Assembly: GCF_000185385.1 (NCBI RefSeq)
Contig: NZ_GL622296.1
Span: 1,102,201 to 1,135,559 of the forward strand
From: Lachnoanaerobaculum saburreum DSM 3986
GTDB taxonomy: Bacteria; Bacillota; Clostridia; Lachnospirales; Lachnospiraceae
Direction of reading: 5' to 3'
DNA: 33,359 nt
The translations under genes and the position numbers were made by a program. The number at the start of each line of letters is the position of its first letter. The stretch's first letter is position 1. This document shows positions 6,228 to 15,526 of this stretch, piece by piece. The notes beneath the pieces are model-generated. The model was not told where the DNA came from, searched no databases, and saw only the letters and a list, made by a program, of their open reading frames with translations.

Positions 6228-8093
6228 ATGTGGTTGGATAACGCCTCAGAAGTAGATATTTTATTTTATGAACCATATGCAAATGTTATTGCTGATATTT
6301 CCAAGAACCCAAGTTACAAACCGCTCACTATCGGTGTATTTGGTGTCTGGGGAGCAGGAAAGTCAACCCTTCTGAAGTTGATAGAACAGAAAATAGATGT
6401 GGACTCTGAAAAGAAGAGAAAAACGCTGTGTATCAACATTAATGCGTGGACTTTTGAAGGGTATGAAGATGCCAAAATAGCTCTGATGGAGGCATTATTG
6501 CGCGAAATCAAAGAACATAAAGATATTCCATCCAAGGTTAAGGATGGCGTGTCAAAGCTGTTGAAAAAGCTTGACTTTTTTAAGTTGGCAACAAAAGCAG
6601 CATCTGTAGGTGCACCTATGATTGCATCAGTCACGACTGGAAATCCCATTCCTCTTTTGCTGAGTGTTTCTGGAAAAGCTGAGGAGGTTGGTGATGGAAT
6701 CAAAAACGTAGCGAATGCTATGCAATCTATTCGTGACGACTATTTGAAGGATGAAGAAAGCGATGATACGAACAGCATCGTTAATAATGTTAGAAAATTT
6801 AGAAAAGAATTCAAAGAAACTCTTAAAGATGACGGCATTGAAAATGTTATTGTTTTAATTGATGACTTAGACAGATGCCAACCGGATCGAATTATAGAAA
6901 CTTTGGAAGCTATTAAGCTCTTTTTGTCCGTAGAGAAAATGACTTTTATCATTGCTGCGGATGAAAACGTCATCCAATATGCTATAAGGAAAAAGTATCC
7001 GCCGATTGAAAATTATTCTGTCAATTTGGACAAGGAATACATTGAAAAAATCATTCAATTGCCAATTTATATCCCTGAGTTGTCCTTGAAGGATATAGAG
7101 AACTATCTGATGCTATTAGTCGTTCAAGAATACTGCAACATAGACCAATTTAAGGAGTTCCTGAAAAAGATTAAGGAAGAAAAATTACTCATATCAAATG
7201 ATGTGATTGATGCAAAGAAAATAAAAACGATAGCAACAGACTACATTAATAAAAGCGATAAACAGGAGTTTGAGGAGACAGCCGATATCATCGCTGGCAT
7301 CAAAAGAATAATTGCCGGAAACTTAAAAGGAAATCCTAGGCAGGCAAAGAGATTTTTGAACACATATACAACAAAAAAGAAATTGGCTGAGTTGTACTTT
7401 GGCACTGATGAAGGTGCGCTTGACACACGTGTGCTGGCAAAACTGCTTGTTCTTCAAAAATTGGATGGGGATTTATTTATACAGCTGAATGAATGGAATA
7501 AGAAATTCACAACGGAGAATGAGGATTTTAAGGATATGTTAGAGAGCATAGAATCTGGTGATAGTGAGAATGAAAAATATAAGGCATGGAATGTGCCGAC
7601 AATAATTAACTGGGTTAAATCTGAGCCTAAGGATTTAGAAAAAATCCGATTGGATCGCTACTTTTATTTAACCAGAGAATCATTGAAGAAAGCTGATATA
7701 GATGTATCAACGCTTTCATCAGCGGCAAAGGATATTTTGGAGCAGCTAGGTGGGGCAACACGCGGTCTGATAGATCAAATAATGAAAAATATGGCTGCCT
7801 TAAATGCTGTTGATCAATCTGGAGTGTTTGGGGTTGTTATTCCGAAGATTAGCAAAGGAGAAATCCCATTTTATATTATAAGAAGTCTGTTTGTTAGTTT
7901 TGAATCATTTAGAGACAAAATTTGCAATTCGTTGGAATCGTACCCCAAAAAGATAGTTGTTGGAAATATACCTGCTATTAAGGAAATGCGATCAAAAGAT
8001 CAAAAGAAAATAGATAATCTTCTGACCATATGGGAAAAGTCTGGAATAATTGATAAAGAGAGCATAAAAACAATTAAAGAAAAGGGAAAATAA
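6228..8093 (+). CDS. qatA: QatA, KAP-family P-loop NTPase of the Qat defence system
   Basis: A 621-residue ATPase. Walker A is GVFGVWGAGKSTLL near residue 38, and the Walker B is VIVLIDDLDRCQPDRI near 210, the DDLDR signature of KAP NTPases. A segment at about 115-150 (ASVGAPMIASVTTGNPIPLL) is moderately hydrophobic and sits between the Walker motifs, where KAP proteins often carry membrane helices. I chose ATG 6228, with ctggaggga 7 bases upstream, over TTG 6222, which is too close to that site. It is the first gene of a tight four-gene set with a QueC-like and a TatD-like protein, the defining Qat combination known to protect against phages. Mechanism is not established from sequence. Confidence 0.92.
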   Translation: MWLDNASEVDILFYEPYANVIADISKNPSYKPLTIGVFGVWGAGKSTLLKLIEQKIDVDSEKKRKTLCININAWTFEGYEDAKIALMEALLREIKEHKDIPSKVKDGVSKLLKKLDFFKLATKAASVGAPMIASVTTGNPIPLLLSVSGKAEEVGDGIKNVANAMQSIRDDYLKDEESDDTNSIVNNVRKFRKEFKETLKDDGIENVIVLIDDLDRCQPDRIIETLEAIKLFLSVEKMTFIIAADENVIQYAIRKKYPPIENYSVNLDKEYIEKIIQLPIYIPELSLKDIENYLMLLVVQEYCNIDQFKEFLKKIKEEKLLISNDVIDAKKIKTIATDYINKSDKQEFEETADIIAGIKRIIAGNLKGNPRQAKRFLNTYTTKKKLAELYFGTDEGALDTRVLAKLLVLQKLDGDLFIQLNEWNKKFTTENEDFKDMLESIESGDSENEKYKAWNVPTIINWVKSEPKDLEKIRLDRYFYLTRESLKKADIDVSTLSSAAKDILEQLGGATRGLIDQIMKNMAALNAVDQSGVFGVVIPKISKGEIPFYIIRSLFVSFESFRDKICNSLESYPKKIVVGNIPAIKEMRSKDQKKIDNLLTIWEKSGIIDKESIKTIKEKGK

Positions 8094-8095
8094 GA

Positions 8096-8788
8096 ATGGG
8101 AACTTCTAAAGGATATATTCCTCCAACAAAACCAGAATGGAGCAATGCAAAAAGAGCAGTATCAGGATTTCTAAGAAATAGAGACTCTGATTCAAGAGCA
8201 AACGCAATTCAAAAATTTGGCGAAGCAATGAATTCGAGCGCAGCGGTTGGAAGTACCTCTTTTGCTAGTGCTGCTGGCAATGTCATAGCGTTTGCGCAAG
8301 ATATCAGAAAATATGGACTTGAGCACGGCTTAGTCAATTTTGGCAGATCTGACTTAGTAGGAAAATCTTCAGATGAAATTTTGCAAGAACTGCTATATCA
8401 GTTTACGAATGACTCCGCATCGATAGAAGACTCTCTGGCTGCGGATTCATTATCACAAGCACTTGAAAATCTGCAAATAGATTCTGTAGAACAATTGGGA
8501 AGTGTGGATTTAGATATTCTTCTAAAAGAATTGGTGACTTCTTTTGTACTGATAAGTTTTGATCTGAATTTTGATGAGAAAATTGGAAAAGGGCGCACAA
8601 GTAGTGAGAAATTTGAAATACTGAATGAAATGCATTCTTACATAGCTGACGAACTCCATGCATCGCTGCATAGCAAAGAACTGGAACAAATTGATCTTGG
8701 CAATATCAGTGCAGCAAGCATTGTTCAAAGAACTTTGAAGGAAGCATACGATGTATGCGTTCGTTTTTATGGGGAGGCCCACAGATGA
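8096..8788 (+). CDS. qatB: QatB, Qat system protein of unknown fold
   Basis: A 230-residue soluble protein with no motif I recognise. The N-terminus is polar (GTSKGYIPPTKPEWSNAKRA), then come Gly/Ser/Ala-rich helices and an acidic middle. It starts 3 bases after qatA and its stop overlaps the qatC start (ATGA), which implies translational coupling. Assigned as QatB by position between KAP ATPase and QueC-like genes, and by length near that expected for this component. Confidence 0.85.
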   Translation: MGTSKGYIPPTKPEWSNAKRAVSGFLRNRDSDSRANAIQKFGEAMNSSAAVGSTSFASAAGNVIAFAQDIRKYGLEHGLVNFGRSDLVGKSSDEILQELLYQFTNDSASIEDSLAADSLSQALENLQIDSVEQLGSVDLDILLKELVTSFVLISFDLNFDEKIGKGRTSSEKFEILNEMHSYIADELHASLHSKELEQIDLGNISAASIVQRTLKEAYDVCVRFYGEAHR

Positions 8789-10143
8789 AATTTTGGATAA
8801 AAAAAGAAAATGATGCAGACCCAGATGTTGAATGGAAAGATTCGTACATCCTTACCTTAAATAGAGATTCCGGCAGCACTATATATTCTGGATTGCCAAG
8901 CATCTGGTATCATCTGGGATGTCAAAAAATGGTCCCTATTTATGAGGATTTATTTGTAATAGGACTTAGCGTATTTGCATTAGACAAAAGAATAGCTCGA
9001 AATTTATTTTCGGATTCATGGACACGCCAAATAGAAGTTTCCATTCCGGTTTTAGAAATGAATAAATGGCATAATTGCGAGGCTCAGTGGAATAAAATTC
9101 TTTCATTTTTAACAGGTGATGAATGGAAAATTTCTTTTAGACAGGCAATGACAGAGTATGGCACTCATAAGAACAAAAATAGAATATATATAGATTTGTC
9201 CGGCTGTGATTGCGTTAGCCTGTTTTCGGGTGGTTTGGATTCATATTGTGGGGCGATCAAGCTATTGCAAGAGGGGCATTCTCCAGTGCTAGTTGGTCAT
9301 AATGAATATCCAAAACTTCGGTATATCCAAGAACGATTTTGCAACAATTTCAATGAATGCTATCCATCGCAAAAATCGCTGTTTCTTGGGTTCACAGCAG
9401 GAGCAAGAACTCCGTTCAGATTAGAGGGAGAACGGCTACGGAAAAGTGAAAATACTTCCAGAGGGCGGTCTTTATTGTTTCTATGTGCGGCAATTTCTGT
9501 TGCAGGCATTATGGGGGAACAAATCCCAGTGTATATACCTGAGAATGGATTTATTGGATTGAACGTGGCTCTCACAAACAGCAGAAAAGGTTCTTGTAGT
9601 ACGAGAACAACGCATCCTTACTTCTTGAATAGTCTTAACAAGTTGATTGCAAGTGTTGGGATTCAAAATCGCATTTTCAATTTCTTCGCCTTTAAAACAA
9701 AGCGGGAAATTGTTAATTTAGTTTCGGGAACAGAAGCATTCAAGCAAGGTTATAAAGATACTATTTCATGCTCTCACCCATGTGTGTCTAGGTACAACCG
9801 TGTGGGTTCCAGAGATTATCCAGTAAACTGTGGATTTTGTTATCCTTGCATTATTCGGAAGGGCTCTCTGCAAGATGTTGAATTAGAAACAGATGACATC
9901 CTAAAGGCATCAGAATTCCTTAAAACGCAGGCTGATAGAGACAAATCGGCAGATTTATTTGCGGTTTTGAGCAGTATTCATAGATACAAGGGACTTTCGG
10001 AAAAAGATATCGAGCGATTAATCTGTTGCACTGGGAAGCTTGAGCATGACGAGATTCAGTGTTTTAAGAGAGTTTACAGACAGGGCATGGATGATTTGAT
10101 TGAATACTTTTCAAAAGACTCGGATATGGAAGCGTATATGTAA
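8785..10143 (+). CDS. qatC: QatC, QueC-like PP-loop nucleotide-modifying protein
   Basis: A 452-residue protein. The ATP-pyrophosphatase loop SLFSGGLDSYCG lies near residue 142, and a C-terminal cysteine set (SCSHPC, then CGFCYPC) matches the zinc site of QueC, the enzyme that makes 7-cyano-7-deazaguanine. An N-terminal domain of about 130 residues is extra relative to QueC. ATG 8785 is preferred over upstream starts because ggggagg lies 8 bases before it and it overlaps the qatB stop. In Qat it may modify a nucleobase or a protein; the substrate is unknown. The stop overlaps the qatD start (TAATG). Confidence 0.92.
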   Translation: MKFWIKKENDADPDVEWKDSYILTLNRDSGSTIYSGLPSIWYHLGCQKMVPIYEDLFVIGLSVFALDKRIARNLFSDSWTRQIEVSIPVLEMNKWHNCEAQWNKILSFLTGDEWKISFRQAMTEYGTHKNKNRIYIDLSGCDCVSLFSGGLDSYCGAIKLLQEGHSPVLVGHNEYPKLRYIQERFCNNFNECYPSQKSLFLGFTAGARTPFRLEGERLRKSENTSRGRSLLFLCAAISVAGIMGEQIPVYIPENGFIGLNVALTNSRKGSCSTRTTHPYFLNSLNKLIASVGIQNRIFNFFAFKTKREIVNLVSGTEAFKQGYKDTISCSHPCVSRYNRVGSRDYPVNCGFCYPCIIRKGSLQDVELETDDILKASEFLKTQADRDKSADLFAVLSSIHRYKGLSEKDIERLICCTGKLEHDEIQCFKRVYRQGMDDLIEYFSKDSDMEAYM

Positions 10144-10865
10144 TGAAGAATTTGATAGATACACATTTTCATTTGGATCATTATAGAAATTATTTTGAAA
10201 TTGCTAAAACCATTACAGAACTGGAACAATATACAATTTGCGTAACAAATTCGCCTGGGATCTTTTTGTCATGTAAAAATTTAATCCCAGAAACAAAGTA
10301 TTTGAAATTTGCCATAGGCTTTCATCCGCAAGAAACGACATTAGGTGGAAGAGAAATAAATGATTTCATAAGGCTTATATCGTCAACAAATTATGTTGGT
10401 GAGATTGGATTGGATTATTCGCAAAAATCATATATGAGTAAGCCATTGCAATTAAAATATTTTGAGCAAATTGTAGAGATTTGTGCATCGAAAAATAAGT
10501 TTATGACAATACATGTTAGAAAAGCAGAGAAGGATGCAATTCGTATTTTAGAAAAATATCACCCCACAAAGGCAATCATACATTGGTATACAGGAGGTTG
10601 TGATGATATGTTAAGATTGGTGGATTTGGGTTGCTATTTTTCGATTAACACTAACATGGTAAAAGGAAGTAAAAAAGAAAATTATCATTTATTGCCTTTA
10701 GAGCGTATTTTGATTGAGTCTGATGGCCCTTATACAAAAGTTAATAACAAAAAATATACGCCCGCTCTTTTAAAAGACGCTTATGAAGAAATTTCAAGAT
10801 TCTATAACAATCCAGATTTGCCTAGAAATATTTATTATAATTTCGAAAAGATATTGTTATCTTAA
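10143..10865 (+). CDS. qatD: QatD, TatD-family metal-dependent nuclease
   Basis: A 240-residue TatD-type hydrolase with the metal-binding set intact: DTHFH at the N-terminus (residues 6-10), GFHPQE, GEIGLDYS, MTIHVRKAE, IIHWYTGG and the closing ESDGPY. TatD proteins are metal-dependent DNases. It is the fourth and last Qat gene, coupled to qatC by a one-base overlap. In housekeeping TatD the histidine motif reads HCFSG; here it is HWYTG, as expected for a divergent defence homologue. No clear terminator follows in the 95-base gap. Confidence 0.93.
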   Translation: MKNLIDTHFHLDHYRNYFEIAKTITELEQYTICVTNSPGIFLSCKNLIPETKYLKFAIGFHPQETTLGGREINDFIRLISSTNYVGEIGLDYSQKSYMSKPLQLKYFEQIVEICASKNKFMTIHVRKAEKDAIRILEKYHPTKAIIHWYTGGCDDMLRLVDLGCYFSINTNMVKGSKKENYHLLPLERILIESDGPYTKVNNKKYTPALLKDAYEEISRFYNNPDLPRNIYYNFEKILLS

Positions 10866-10960
10866 TCAACCTTAGGTGAGAAAAATCCAAGTTGTTCTTG
10901 TTCGATTGAGGGGTAGGAACGACATAAAGAAAAAGAACTGCTCAGTAATGGAAAAGAATT

Positions 10961-11389
10961 ATGACACGACAAGAATTATTTACATGGATACGCCAGCGGT
11001 ACGGCACGGAGCCGGAATACCCCTGGCATGACTGGAATGCTGTGCTGCGGCACAACGACAATAATAAATGGTATGGTGTAGTTTTGGAAGTATCTGCTGA
11101 TAAGTTGGGATTGCCGGAAGCAGGCATCATTGATGTTCTCAATGTGAAAAGTGATCCGTCGCTGATCGGTTCTCTTTGCAGGCAGGGCGGCCTTTTTCCG
11201 GCCTATCATATGAACAAGGAGAAGTGGATCAGTATTCAGCTTTGCAAACCGGAACTGGATAATGCCATCAAAGACCTGCTTTCTTTGAGCCATGAGCTGA
11301 CAGCACCGAAAAAGCACAACTCAAAGTCATCAGCAAAAAATCCGGGAGATTCCACAAATGGAAAAGAAAAAGAAACTGACGAAGGCTGA
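10961..11389 (+). CDS. MmcQ/YjbR-family DNA-binding protein
   Basis: A 142-residue protein. Residues 1-110 resemble the MmcQ/YjbR (CyaY-like fold) family: MTRQELFTWIRQRYGTEPEY, PWHDWNAVLRH, KWYGVVLEV, HMNKEKWISI. The last 30 residues are a low-complexity charged tail. The family is described as DNA-binding with no settled role. ATG 10961 has ggaaaaga just upstream. It overlaps the next, damaged gene by 32 bases. Base composition is richer in G+C than the qat genes, like the two genes that follow. Confidence 0.8.
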   Translation: MTRQELFTWIRQRYGTEPEYPWHDWNAVLRHNDNNKWYGVVLEVSADKLGLPEAGIIDVLNVKSDPSLIGSLCRQGGLFPAYHMNKEKWISIQLCKPELDNAIKDLLSLSHELTAPKKHNSKSSAKNPGDSTNGKEKETDEG

Positions 11390-11789
11390 GCGAAAGGAAG
11401 CATGTCTCCGAAAAGGTAAGCAGTGGCTGCTTATATATATCGGCTCACCGAAAAAGATGAACAAGCATTACCGAGAACGCTTTCATGTGGATGCCGTGAA
11501 TGCTGCTAAAGATTTGCAGGAGCTTGGGGTAAATTATACACAGGAGCAGCTTGACCGGATAAAACAGGCTGAATAACAGCAATTCCGTCAGCGGAGCATT
11601 GAGTGGGAATCGAAAAAACGGGAACGGCTGGCAGAGCTGTATGAGGATTGCGGTGATCGTTTTGCCTTTATTGCTGGATATGCAGATGTCGGCGCACCGT
11701 ATGGTGTGATATGGGAAGAAGTCGGCATTGATCCGGGATTGCCGTTTGAGGAAAAAGTGAAGCTCTATCAAATGCAGATGTTAGACTGA
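11358..11789 (+). pseudogene. Unknown gene interrupted by an in-frame TAA
   Basis: The frame from ATG 11358 reads 72 residues to TAA at 11574-11576, then stays open in the same frame for 70 codons to TGA 11787. The second half (SIEWESKKRERLAELY, FAFIAGYADVGAPYGVIWEE) looks like coding sequence of the same composition, and the residues on both sides of the stop (EQLDRIKQAE, QQFRQRSIEW) would form one continuous helix. A single base change would restore a 143-residue protein. Function not recognised. The TAA is probably a nonsense mutation. Confidence 0.7.
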
Positions 11790-11859
11790 TAATTATGCAA
11801 ACAGCATCTGCACAATTTGCAACAAAAAGAGGAGCAGGTCAAGGCTCCTTTAAGGTATG

Positions 11860-12372
11860 TTATTTCAAAAAGTTGATCTTATGTTCCGGTGCGTGCAGAT
11901 TATACCCAAGCATGGTCAGGTGTGCTACCTTAAGCACAACCAGATTGATGTCGGTAGACATCGCGCTTGCGATCTGCTAGGCTGTGTATCCATACTCATA
12001 GATGTAGCGAAGGACTTCATCGCTGTCCATCAGGATTTCCGCCGCTACAATGTTGGCTTCATATCTCGGTTTGGATTTCATGTCATAGAGCATGAACTCA
12101 TGAATCTGGGTAGTTTTCGCCATATTCCGATGAAGCCGGTCATACCCTAATTCATGTGCGCACACGATGCGCAGCATATTTTCATCCGGACGGTTATTCA
12201 GGAAAATAAAGCAATTTCGCTTAATCACCCGGTATATTCCCTTTAGGGAACTGAAATTTTCGCAAAGCATAACATGAATACCAAGCTGCCTTGCAATTTC
12301 AAAAGGGTCTCCGGAACCGCAGCTTCTTACCGGTTTCTCGCCGACCCGTGAAAGCTGTTCTGCATTCATCAT
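11860..12372 (-). pseudogene. ImmA/IrrE-type metallopeptidase, inactivated
   Basis: On the minus strand, ATG 12372 opens a protein like ImmA/IrrE zinc peptidases, which cleave element repressors: DPFEIARQLGIHV, IVCAHELGYDRLHR, then the third-ligand helix YEANIVAAEILM. The zinc motif should read HELGH; here the second histidine is tyrosine (codon TAT), a one-base change. After 131 residues a TAG (11977-11979) interrupts the frame, which continues as QIASAMSTDINLVVLKVAHL and on to TAA 11860. Both lesions are explained by C-to-T changes. It probably belonged to a mobile element; the partner repressor gene is not visible. Confidence 0.8.
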
Positions 12373-12417
12373 ACCACCTTCAGTTTACAGTATGGCCAAA
12401 AGTGTGTACGATAAATA

Positions 12418-12597
12418 TCACTGATCGTTTTTTTTACGCCTCGTTTTCGTGGCATATTTTTTATTGTTCTCTTTGGCAATCCGGTAGGCATCGGTCAGAG
12501 CTTTATAAGCACCTTCGATGGCATTCCATTCACTTTTTAGGTGAAAGTAAGAAAGTTTTGTAGATTCAGTAATTATGCGGCTTTCAGATATAGACAC
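12418..12597 (-). pseudogene. Short gene remnant upstream of the ImmA/IrrE pseudogene
   Basis: An open minus-strand frame of 59 codons from GTG 12597, ending KTRRKKNDQ and TGA 12418. The last 37 residues (EWNAIEGAYKALTDAYRIAK and a basic tail) look like a coiled, genuine C-terminus. The upstream part and the start are unconvincing. It may be the tail of a protein once co-transcribed with the peptidase. No family recognised. Confidence 0.35.
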
Positions 12598-12640
12598 GAC
12601 TATGCCATGAATAATTCAGGATAAAGAACTCTTTTGGTCT

Positions 12641-12855
12641 TTACCTTAACAATCTGTATTTCTTTAACAGCTCATGTCTATAGACTTTATCTGTATTAGC
12701 CTTTATTATGGTTTCTAAACTACCTTCCTTAGCCAATATTGTATTCAGCTCACTTACCATATCGGCTCCCCTTTCTATGCCTTCCGTTCTACCCTGTTTA
12801 AGTCCTTTTCAATCCCCTGTTCTTTTGCTATTTCAAAAAATCCTTTCATATTCAT
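12641..12855 (-). pseudogene. C-terminal remnant of an Rpn/PD-(D/E)XK transposase-like nuclease
   Basis: From ATG 12855, MNMKGFFEIAKEQGIEK is read, then the frame shifts by one base and continues as GLKQGRTEGIERGADMVSEL and on to KKYRLLR and TAA 12641. The repeated G-x3-G pattern (EQG, KQG, TEG, ERG) is characteristic of the tail of Rpn-family recombination-promoting nucleases. The catalytic N-terminal part is missing and a frameshift is present, so it is dead. Confidence 0.6.
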
Positions 12856-12919
12856 ACCTTTCTACTTAATTATAGCCAAAGAAATTCAACCGACTCTATC
12901 TTAAAATACCTATACGCAA

Positions 12920-12957
12920 CTGTACAGCCAAGCAATCTGTTATGCTTGACTGTACAG
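12920..12957. repeat. 15-bp inverted repeat hairpin
   Basis: CTGTACAGCCAAGCA pairs with TGCTTGACTGTACAG, one G-U position, around an 8-base loop. No T-run follows. It may be the end of a lost mobile element or a regulatory hairpin. Confidence 0.6.
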
Positions 12958-13638
12958 CTATGTGCCCAAAGTCTATGCACCGACTATATCATGGTTTTTA
13001 GAACTTTTTAGAAACTTAGATTAATTAGAGCGGAAAGTGCATTTCCCATAGATTACATCAGATACCAAAACAAAAACCATGAAAAACATTTGATGGATCT
13101 ATTATACTAACTACGCCTATTTTGATAATAGATTACATTAATACTTAAGATTTAAAAAGTACTTTTGGTGTATTGCATAAAAATATCAAGGAATATTGTG
13201 CAGTATCACAGATATTCCTTATGCAATATGCTATAAAACACCCCCTCTCTTTTGGCAGTATATTAAGTATATTGTAATAATCAATTTGTTATGTTAATTT
13301 GATATCACTTTAATTTGACGAATTAATATATAATAAAAGCCCTGTCAGGAAATAAAATTGTATGATTAATGTTTGGGTTGGGTATTACCAATCTCAGCAT
13401 TTTTTATTATAATAAAAAACCTCCAAGTCCCCGGTTCAACACAAAAACTATACTTGGAAGATGTGTCCATACGAACGACCTGAATAAGATTTTATGTATT
13501 TATGATACACCACTTTACAACTTTTTCATAAAATAATGACGTACAGGGCATTCTGATGCATAATGAGTTTGAACAAAAAACAATACAAAATGAAATAACT
13601 CTGTACGACAAATTCATTATAAAACAAAAAGACACTGA
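12958..13638. other. Non-coding decayed region
   Basis: No gene is supported. A long hairpin lies at 13171-13228: TATTGCATAA and AAGGAATAT on the left (separated by a 7-base bulge) pair with ATATTCCTTATGCAATA on the right. Around 13430-13460, CCAAGT and ACTTGG form a second loose inverted repeat. A 26-codon open frame starts near 13558 but shows no family features. Confidence 0.5.
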
Positions 13639-13830
13639 TTGGTGAGGGTGCCAACTACAAACAATACAGCAGAACGCTGTTTAAGAGATTATAAGAGGAA
13701 GCAGATTTCTGCAATGACATTTCGCAGCTTTGAAAGCATCGAAGAATTATGTCGGAGCAAGTGCGTGCTGCTTGGAGTGTACAATAATTCAAATTTTTAC
13801 ACCGCTGTCAAGGAAATCTTTAATAGATAA
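13639..13830 (+). pseudogene. C-terminal fragment of an IS66-family transposase
   Basis: The 63-codon frame reads PTTNNTAERCLRDYKRKQIS, then AMTFRSFESIEELC, matching the conserved TNNxAER...RxYKRKQ region and following tail of IS66-type transposases, which carries the last catalytic acidic residue. A stop lies directly upstream in frame, and the remaining several hundred residues are absent. It is a remnant of an insertion sequence. Confidence 0.75.
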
Positions 13831-14126
13831 TATGGAGACTGACCGGCGTGTTAGACTCCATAAGTTTAACGTATTAAGATCTATAAGGCAAGCTTACCCG
13901 TGTACAGTAACCAATTATTACAAATATCTTAAAATAAAATAAAAATATACTGGACATAAATATGTAGACAATGTAAAATGATAATATATAATTTGGTGTA
14001 AATAAAGGTGAAAAATGTTCGTGATAATAGTACTTTGTATACAAATATTGCATAATACAGGTAATCTATAAATATAAATATTAGCTTGTACATTTTACAT
14101 CATGGTCGGATTGGAGGGAGGATAAA
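13831..14126. other. Non-coding leader upstream of the solute-binding gene
   Basis: No gene is seen in these 296 bases. TATGGAG at 13839 and CTCCATA at 13856 form a small inverted repeat just after the IS66 remnant. The stretch before ATG 14127 carries a strong gaggg-aggat ribosome site. A promoter must lie here but no sequence stands out. Confidence 0.4.
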
Positions 14127-15512
14127 ATGAATAAAAAAAGAACTTTATATATGGCTGTTATAACAGCAGTCATGGTACTGGCAGGTTGTACAGGATTTGC
14201 AAAGAAAGGTAAAAAACAAATTGTTCTTACACTTTGGCATGTATATGGCGGTCAGACGGATTCTCCTTTAAATAAAACTATAGATAATTTTAATGAGACT
14301 GTAGGAAAAGAAGAGGGCATAAGGATAAATGTTACAAGTGTAACAAACACAAATACAATACATGAAGCTGTTATTGCAGCTGCAAAAAATGAGCCGGGAG
14401 CGGCAGAACTTCCGGACATATTTGTTTCATATCCCAAAACTGTACTCAGTTTGCCGGATAAGGATATTTTGGTGGATTATAAAGACTATTTTACAGAAGA
14501 TGAGCTGAATGAACTTATTCCGGCATTTGTACAGGAAGGCATAATTGACGGTAAGTTGATGGTATTTCCTGTTGCTAAATCAACGGAAATCCTTTTTGTA
14601 AACAGAACATTATTTGAACGTTTTTCTAAAGAAACAGGTGCGAAGGAAGAGGATCTTGATACATGGGAAGGCCTTTTTAATATGGCAAAAGTTTATGAAA
14701 AATGGACAGATGACCTGACACCTGATATTGTGGGGGACGGCAAAAATTTCTTTGTACATGACTATCATTTCAATTACTTCCAGATAGGCTGTGAATCACT
14801 TGGAGAACATTTCTTTACAGATGAAGCAGGGGGCGGAAAGCTTGCATTTGGTGATAAATTCAGAAAAATATGGGAGCCTTACGCCGATGCGGCAATTTCA
14901 GGCGGAGTATGGCTTCGTGACGGATATGCTACAGAACCTCTAAGAACAGGTAAGGCTATAGTAAGTGTGGCTTCATCTGCAAGTGTGCTGTACTATGAAG
15001 ATATTGTGACTTATGAGAATAATATATCTGAGCCTATAGAGGTCGTATCATATCCTGTACCGGTTTTTGAAGGCGGCAAAAAGATGGTTATGCAAAGAGG
15101 AGCCGGATTTTGTACTGTAAAGTCCACCACTGAGCGCGAAAGGGCGGCGGCTTTATTTTTAAAGTGGTTAACAAAGCCTGAAAATAACATAGATTTTGTT
15201 GTCAAGGCAGGTTATATGCCTGTGACAGAAAAAGCGTTTGAGCAGCTTTCTGAAGTTGCAGAAAAGATAGACAGTACTAAGTACAGAAGCTTATATGAGG
15301 CCATATCAAAGACTAAGGAGGAATATACTTTCTATGTTGCTCCACAGTTAGCAAACTATCTTGATCTTGAGATGCACTTTGAAAAAAATGTAAGACTTGA
15401 ACTCTCAAGAGAGGAAGAGGAGTATAAGGAAGCTTTACAAAATGGTGAACAACCTGATAAAGAAACTTATGTTGAAGATGCTTATAATAATATAAAACAG
15501 GCAATGCAATAG
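14127..15512 (+). CDS. Extracellular solute-binding lipoprotein (family 1)
   Basis: A 461-residue secreted protein. A lipoprotein signal ends at VLAGC (Cys21), followed by a basic linker and the family 1 binding-protein fold: IVLTLWHVYGG, an N-lobe with DIFVSYPKT, FPVAKSTEILFVNRTLF, and the C-lobe segment RERAAALFLKWLTKPENN typical of sugar-type binding proteins. It is tethered outside the membrane. No permease or ATPase gene is nearby; instead the next gene, 14 bases on, is a membrane-anchored regulator with a large extracellular domain. That context suggests ligand sensing rather than uptake, which is inference. Confidence 0.88.
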   Translation: MNKKRTLYMAVITAVMVLAGCTGFAKKGKKQIVLTLWHVYGGQTDSPLNKTIDNFNETVGKEEGIRINVTSVTNTNTIHEAVIAAAKNEPGAAELPDIFVSYPKTVLSLPDKDILVDYKDYFTEDELNELIPAFVQEGIIDGKLMVFPVAKSTEILFVNRTLFERFSKETGAKEEDLDTWEGLFNMAKVYEKWTDDLTPDIVGDGKNFFVHDYHFNYFQIGCESLGEHFFTDEAGGGKLAFGDKFRKIWEPYADAAISGGVWLRDGYATEPLRTGKAIVSVASSASVLYYEDIVTYENNISEPIEVVSYPVPVFEGGKKMVMQRGAGFCTVKSTTERERAAALFLKWLTKPENNIDFVVKAGYMPVTEKAFEQLSEVAEKIDSTKYRSLYEAISKTKEEYTFYVAPQLANYLDLEMHFEKNVRLELSREEEEYKEALQNGEQPDKETYVEDAYNNIKQAMQ

Positions 15513-15526
15513 TTTGGAGATATAAA

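Noticed and set aside
6228-10865. Housekeeping QueC and TatD genes
   Set aside because: The overlap with a KAP ATPase and a B gene in fixed order, and the absence of other queuosine genes, identify a Qat defence operon.
14127-15512. Start of an ABC sugar transporter operon
   Set aside because: No permease or ATPase follows. The only partner is a regulator, and a terminator comes right after it.
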